A DNA stretch of 7,547 bases from Alphaproteobacteria bacterium (GTDB lineage: Bacteria; Pseudomonadota; Alphaproteobacteria; Rhizobiales; Hyphomicrobiaceae). The stretch is from positions 1 to 7,547 of the forward strand of contig JAJRRE010000130.1 of assembly GCA_024279745.1 (NCBI GenBank). Direction: 5' to 3'. Made by a program: the position numbers and the translations under genes. The stretch's first letter is position 1; the number at the start of each line of letters is the position of its first letter. The notes below the pieces were generated by a model. The model was not told the DNA's origin. It made no database searches and saw only the letters and a program-made list of their open reading frames with translations. Below, one piece after another: positions 5,134 through 7,547 of the stretch.

Positions 5134-6143
5134 TTACCGGCGCGGCGAAATGCCAAAGGCGTCATGCCAATCCAGCGCGGCGCGGCGCGGGTGAAAGCGC
5201 TGGTTTCTGAAAAGCCAAGCAGATAAGCAATATCAATCATTGGCAATTCTGTTTCGTGCAGATAGTACCGCGCCAGCTCACTGCGCACATCTTCCAGAAC
5301 CGCCGTGAAACTGGTGTTATGCCGCGCCAGTTTTTGTTGCAAACTACGCGGCGACATCGACAATTCTAGCGCTATGGTTTCCAGATCAACGGTTTCATGA
5401 CTGAGCATGAGTTTTACCTGCTGGCGGGTTATGTCAACCACATCCGCTGGATCAGGGGTTTGCCGAAGCAGGTTCTCCGCATGTTGCTTCAAAATATTGA
5501 AAAGCCGGGGATCACCACGATGCAATTTTTGATTGAGCTTCTCCTCATCAAGCACCAAAGTAACCTGCGGCTGATTGAAGTTAATCTGCGGGGCGAGCAT
5601 TTCAGCACCAAGCTTGCCGCAACCTGGATCTTCATGCGGCAAATCCAATTGTACCAATTGCCAAGACGGGTCTGCGGCATATCTGAAACGCCGAATAGTG
5701 ATGGCAAGAATGAAAAAATCCAGTTGCAGACGCGGCGCTGCAAAGTCGCGCGGGAAATCAACCGTCCAATAGTAAAGTCCGTTTTGCGATCTAGATGAAG
5801 AATAGACCGGGGCTATAACCAGACGCAGATAGCGCTGCATGGCCTCAACCGCTTCTTGGGTCGTGGGTGCATTCTCAATTATATAGCCAAGCAAGCTGAC
5901 GGAATTAATTGGATAATCACGCGCACAACGCAATCCAAAACAAGGGTCGCCTATTCTAACGGCGGCTGTTTCCAACATTCTGGCAAATGCCGCAACATCA
6001 ATTAAATTGTTACCGTCAATCAATTCCTTTGAAGTTATTCCCGCAGCTTCAGCACAGGCAGAGAAATTCAGTCCATATTTTTCAAATACGGGCTTTAAGT
6101 TGCTAATTATTACTGATAACAAGCTGAACTGTTGGTCGGGCAT
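5127..6143 (-). CDS. AraC-family transcriptional regulator (OruR-like, arabinose-binding-type N-terminal domain)
   Basis: This is a cytoplasmic DNA-binding regulator with a long N-terminal ligand domain (about 15-230 in the 338-residue form), starting LLSVIISNLKPVFEKYGLN and containing GDPCFGLRCARDYP and LLGYIIENAPTTQEA, as in the AraC subgroup with an arabinose-binding-like domain. The C-terminal AraC HTH pair is at about 252-338, from VDLETIALELSMSPRSLQQK to GMTPLAFRRAGKK. I prefer the ATG at 6143 because GGTGA lies 6 nt upstream and the length (338) fits the family. The frame continues to a TTG at 6320 (397 residues), but the extra 59 residues look like translated AT-rich leader. In the second HTH the sequence reads FTRAAPRWIG where the family usually has (S/T)RAFKRW, so Phe-Lys is Ala-Pro at 321-322. 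Ligand and targets are unknown. Confidence 0.9.
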   Translation of the reverse strand: MPDQQFSLLSVIISNLKPVFEKYGLNFSACAEAAGITSKELIDGNNLIDVAAFARMLETAAVRIGDPCFGLRCARDYPINSVSLLGYIIENAPTTQEAVEAMQRYLRLVIAPVYSSSRSQNGLYYWTVDFPRDFAAPRLQLDFFILAITIRRFRYAADPSWQLVQLDLPHEDPGCGKLGAEMLAPQINFNQPQVTLVLDEEKLNQKLHRGDPRLFNILKQHAENLLRQTPDPADVVDITRQQVKLMLSHETVDLETIALELSMSPRSLQQKLARHNTSFTAVLEDVRSELARYYLHETELPMIDIAYLLGFSETSAFTRAAPRWIGMTPLAFRRAGKK

Positions 6144-6389
6144 AGCGTTCACCATTCGAACATTGGTAAGTTTGCCAAAGAATGTTCCAATCTCACTAAT
6201 TATTTGTATCATAACGCGTGGCGCGCACATAAATTCCCGTAATTGGTGCAAATGGTCAAGCATGTATACGGCATATCTATTATATGTTGTCCACTGAATT
6301 GATGTCTGCCTGCAATTCAAACAACCTGAACAAACTTTTAAACTGCGCGAAATGTTCGTGCAGACCTTTACTATGTGTGGGAGAGTAAA
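6144..6389. promoter_or_regulatory. Divergent araC-type / marR control region
   Basis: About 246 bp separate the preferred starts of the two regulators. TGAATTG (6295-6301) and CAATTCA (6313-6319) form a 7-11-7 dyad that could be an operator. On the minus strand an exact TATAAT lies at 6284-6279, but I see no good -35 partner at 16-18 nt. For marR, no convincing promoter could be chosen. No gene is supported here, although the minus strand is open. Confidence 0.4.
6379..6383 (+). promoter_or_regulatory. Shine-Dalgarno that sets the marR start
   Basis: GGGAG lies 6 nt before the ATG at 6390. This favours 6390 over the in-frame GTG at 6375, which would place the Shine-Dalgarno inside the coding region. 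Confidence 0.7.
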
Positions 6390-6863
6390 ATGAAAGAAAA
6401 CGTACGTGATGAACAGTTGGAAGCGTCACCGCTTTTTTTGCTGCATCGTGCCGGACAATTCGCCGACGATTTATTTGGAAAAGAAAACCATCAATCACAG
6501 ATGACACCCAGACAATATGCTGTGCTGGCGTGCGTGGCGCGCAATGAAAACCTAAGCCAGGCCGATATTGTAGCCAAAACGGGTATTGATCGATCGACAT
6601 TGGCGGATGTTGTGCGGCGCCTCGCAGGCCAAGGCTTGCTGCAACGCCAGCGCACAAGTGAAGATGCGCGCCGTTATGCAGTGGCATTGACCGAAAAAGG
6701 CACAGATATGTTCAAAAAGGTTGCTCCTGCGGCGGCGATGACCGATGAACAAATTCTATCAACTTTGCTGCCCGAAGATCGTGGATTGTTTCTCAAAGCG
6801 TTGGGACAAATTGTCAGCACGCTGGACCGCCGTGACCGGGCCGCGGCAAAAGGCCAAGCCTGA
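6390..6863 (+). CDS. MarR-family winged-helix transcriptional regulator
   Basis: The 157-residue product has MarR family length and layout: an N-terminal dimerisation helix (SPLFLLHRAGQFADDLF, 13-29), MTPRQYAVLACVA (38-50), the HTH LSQADIVAKTGIDRSTLADV (55-74), the start of the wing QGLLQRQRTSEDARRY (81-96), ALTEKG (99-104), and a C-terminal helix pair returning to the dimer interface. MarR proteins are cytoplasmic dimers that usually repress their own or neighbouring genes until a small ligand binds. The gene is divergent from the AraC-type gene and convergent with ilvE. From memory, close MarR relatives often sit beside BCAT genes in alphaproteobacteria, so control of ilvE or of an aromatic or branched-chain ligand response is possible but unproven. 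Ligand unknown. Confidence 0.92.
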   Translation: MKENVRDEQLEASPLFLLHRAGQFADDLFGKENHQSQMTPRQYAVLACVARNENLSQADIVAKTGIDRSTLADVVRRLAGQGLLQRQRTSEDARRYAVALTEKGTDMFKKVAPAAAMTDEQILSTLLPEDRGLFLKALGQIVSTLDRRDRAAAKGQA

Positions 6864-7014
6864 GAATCACAAGGCCTACCCTCCAAGGTAACCTTCAAGG
6901 ACTATCTTCAACGACCACTTTCAACGGCCACCCTGCCGGAAGATTATTTTCCGCGCAGCGTTAACCAAAGGTTAAACATCGCCTTTGCGCAACGTTCGGC
7001 ACTTTAGGAGGGGG

Positions 7015-7110
7015 ATGGTTTGTTTGAACTTAAGCATAAATATATTTTATTTTCTTTTGCTTAAGTACGATTTTAATGCCGGTTTTATATATCTGAATAT
7101 TCGAATATAA
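7015..7110 (+). CDS. Possible small hydrophobic peptide, 31 codons
   Basis: An ATG at 7015 follows AGGAGGGGG (7006-7014), one of the strongest Shine-Dalgarno matches in the window, though its spacing is short. The frame runs 31 codons to TAA at 7108-7110. The peptide (begins MVCLNLSINIFYFLLLKYDF) is mostly hydrophobic with few charges, and could sit in the membrane. Against it, the frame crosses both inverted repeats in AT-rich DNA, where Phe/Ile/Leu codons arise by composition alone. I recognise no family. Confidence 0.2.
   Translation: MVCLNLSINIFYFLLLKYDFNAGFIYLNIRI
7028..7066. repeat. AT-rich inverted repeat, 9-bp arms
   Basis: ACTTAAGCA (7028-7036) and TGCTTAAGT (7058-7066) are exact reverse complements with a 21-nt T-rich loop. 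It lies 8 nt before the larger hairpin at 7075. It could form part of the marR transcript end; only four T follow. Confidence 0.5.
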
Positions 7111-7120
7111 AACCGGCATT
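7075..7120. terminator. 16-bp perfect stem-loop, possible bidirectional terminator
   Basis: AATGCCGGTTTTATAT (7075-7090) and ATATAAAACCGGCATT (7105-7120) are exact reverse complements with a 14-nt loop that itself contains the palindrome GAATATTC. Outside the stem, TTTTAA (7071-7076) can pair with TTAAAA (7122-7127) if a 3-nt bulge is allowed. It is the most stable structure in the window and lies between converging genes. Lack of a U-tract on either side makes a classic intrinsic terminator uncertain; a small mobile or repeat element is the alternative. Confidence 0.5.
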
Positions 7121-7170
7121 ATTAAAACTTATTGTTCGATCATAGTTAACTGGCTGAATTTATCGCATTG

Positions 7171-7283
7171 AGAGTGTCTTTGGGAGAGTGTCTTTGGGAG
7201 AGTGTCTTTGGGAGAGTGTCTTTGGGAGAGTGTCTTTGGGAGAGCGTCTTCGGGAAAGTGCCTTTGCGAAAGTTATCTATGGG
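7171..7283. repeat. 14-bp tandem repeat, about eight units
   Basis: Five identical units agagtgtctttggg run from 7171 to 7240, followed by diverging units agagcgtcttcggg (7241), aaagtgcctttgcg (7255) and a degraded one with one extra base (7269-7283). The array lacks spacers, so it is not CRISPR. Both strands are open in several frames only because the unit lacks stops. It ends about 92 nt beyond the ilvE stop. Confidence 0.9.
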
Positions 7284-7374
7284 AAACAAATTCTCGAAAC
7301 TAATCCGACCCAAAATATTTTCACCGGGTTTCCTGAGCTTCAATTTAATTGGCCGCCGTTCAGATTCAACTCTA

Positions 7375-7547
7375 TTAAACCGAATGTCTTTTCTTGGGTT
7401 GCACAACTGCCATATAATCGTTCATCATTGTTTCCGACAGCTTCCCCGGTGCATAATGATGCGTATCGATTTGCGAAACTGGCGTGACTTCCGCGGCAGT
7501 CCCGGTCAAAAAGCATTCTGAGAATGAAGATAATTCTTCGGGCATTA
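7375..7547 (-). CDS. ilvE: Branched-chain amino acid aminotransferase, C-terminal fragment (runs off right edge)
   Basis: The minus strand is open from the window edge to a TAA at 7375-7377 and gives the last 56 residues of a fold-type IV PLP aminotransferase. The key segment is ECFLTGTAAEVTPVSQID (residues 10-27 of the fragment). FxTGTAAEVTPV is the conserved C-terminal signature of branched-chain aminotransferases, in which the TGTA turn helps bind the PLP phosphate and substrate carboxylate. It is followed by APGKLSETMMNDYMAVVQ, the closing helix. The enzyme transfers the amino group between glutamate and the 2-oxo acids of Leu, Ile and Val in the cytoplasm. The catalytic lysine lies outside the window. 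The D-amino acid transaminase and ADC lyase relatives are less likely given this signature. It converges on the MarR gene. Confidence 0.88.
   Translation of the reverse strand, partial: MPEELSSFSECFLTGTAAEVTPVSQIDTHHYAPGKLSETMMNDYMAVVQPKKRHSV

Larger units (their letters stand above)
6864..7374. other. 511-bp marR-ilvE convergent gap, repeat-rich
   Basis: No known gene lies here. It holds a 6-bp stem with a 3-nt loop (TTAACC 6961-6966, GGTTAA 6970-6975), a possible 31-codon ORF (7015-7110), two AT-rich inverted repeats (7028-7066 and 7075-7120) and a 14-bp tandem array (7171-7283). For a gap between converging genes it is long. I see no transposase remnant and no tRNA. Confidence 0.6.

Noticed and set aside
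5397..5798. 133-codon plus-strand frame inside the AraC-type gene
   Set aside because: Antisense shadow of a gene with clear AraC domains; no likeness to any family.
6144..6320. N-terminal 59-residue extension of the AraC-type protein
   Set aside because: It would start at TTG with no Shine-Dalgarno, exceeds usual family length and spans promoter-like AT-rich DNA; kept only as an alternative start.
7171..7283. CRISPR array
   Set aside because: Units are contiguous 14-mers with no spacers and no cas genes are present.
7146..7521. Overlapping plus and minus frames of 86-117 codons over the 14-bp array
   Set aside because: They arise because the 14-bp unit has no stop in any frame; their sequence is repeat-encoded and they run into antisense of ilvE.

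Overview
This is a stretch of bacterial chromosome, most likely from an alphaproteobacterium. The basis is the family style of RuvX, GatA (with the short insertion before its Ser motif), GatC, DUF599 and BCAT, plus the divergent ruvX / gatCA arrangement often seen in that class. Base composition is mixed: ordinary GC in genes, and an AT-rich island near 7,020-7,150. I see no phage, transposase, CRISPR, tRNA or rRNA.

Layout. On the minus strand, from right to left, lie a secreted four-cysteine protein of unknown function (2827-3558), gatC (2287-2574), gatA (634-2118) and the first 119 residues of a membrane fatty acid desaturase that runs off the left edge (1-357). On the plus strand, ruvX (3718-4230) is divergent from the secreted protein and is followed by a DUF599 inner-membrane protein (4363-5052). 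An AraC-type regulator (minus, about 5127-6143) converges on DUF599 and is divergent from a MarR-type regulator (plus, 6390-6863). At the right edge, the last 56 residues of a branched-chain amino acid aminotransferase (ilvE, minus, 7375-7547) converge on marR.

How the genes relate. GatC and GatA are two of the three subunits of the amidotransferase that turns misacylated Glu-tRNA(Gln) (and, in many bacteria, Asp-tRNA(Asn)) into the amidated form. gatB is not next to gatA here. RuvX is a housekeeping RNase H-fold nuclease. The desaturase, AraC, MarR and IlvE are separate transcription units, although a MarR regulator beside a BCAT gene may be a functional pair.

The genes are mostly ordinary. 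The unusual content is in the gaps. Short imperfect tandem duplications occur at six gene boundaries, including 14-bp arrays at 2210-2265 and 7171-7283 and a 19-bp array that abuts the gatC ribosome-binding site. The desaturase upstream region holds a perfect 9-5-9 operator-like dyad, a 14-bp-stem bulged inverted repeat and an exact FNR-type box. The marR-ilvE gap holds two AT-rich inverted repeats and a possible 31-codon ORF with a strong Shine-Dalgarno. I found no convincing undescribed multi-gene system. The best leads are the intergenic repeat pattern, the desaturase control region and the secreted cysteine protein.
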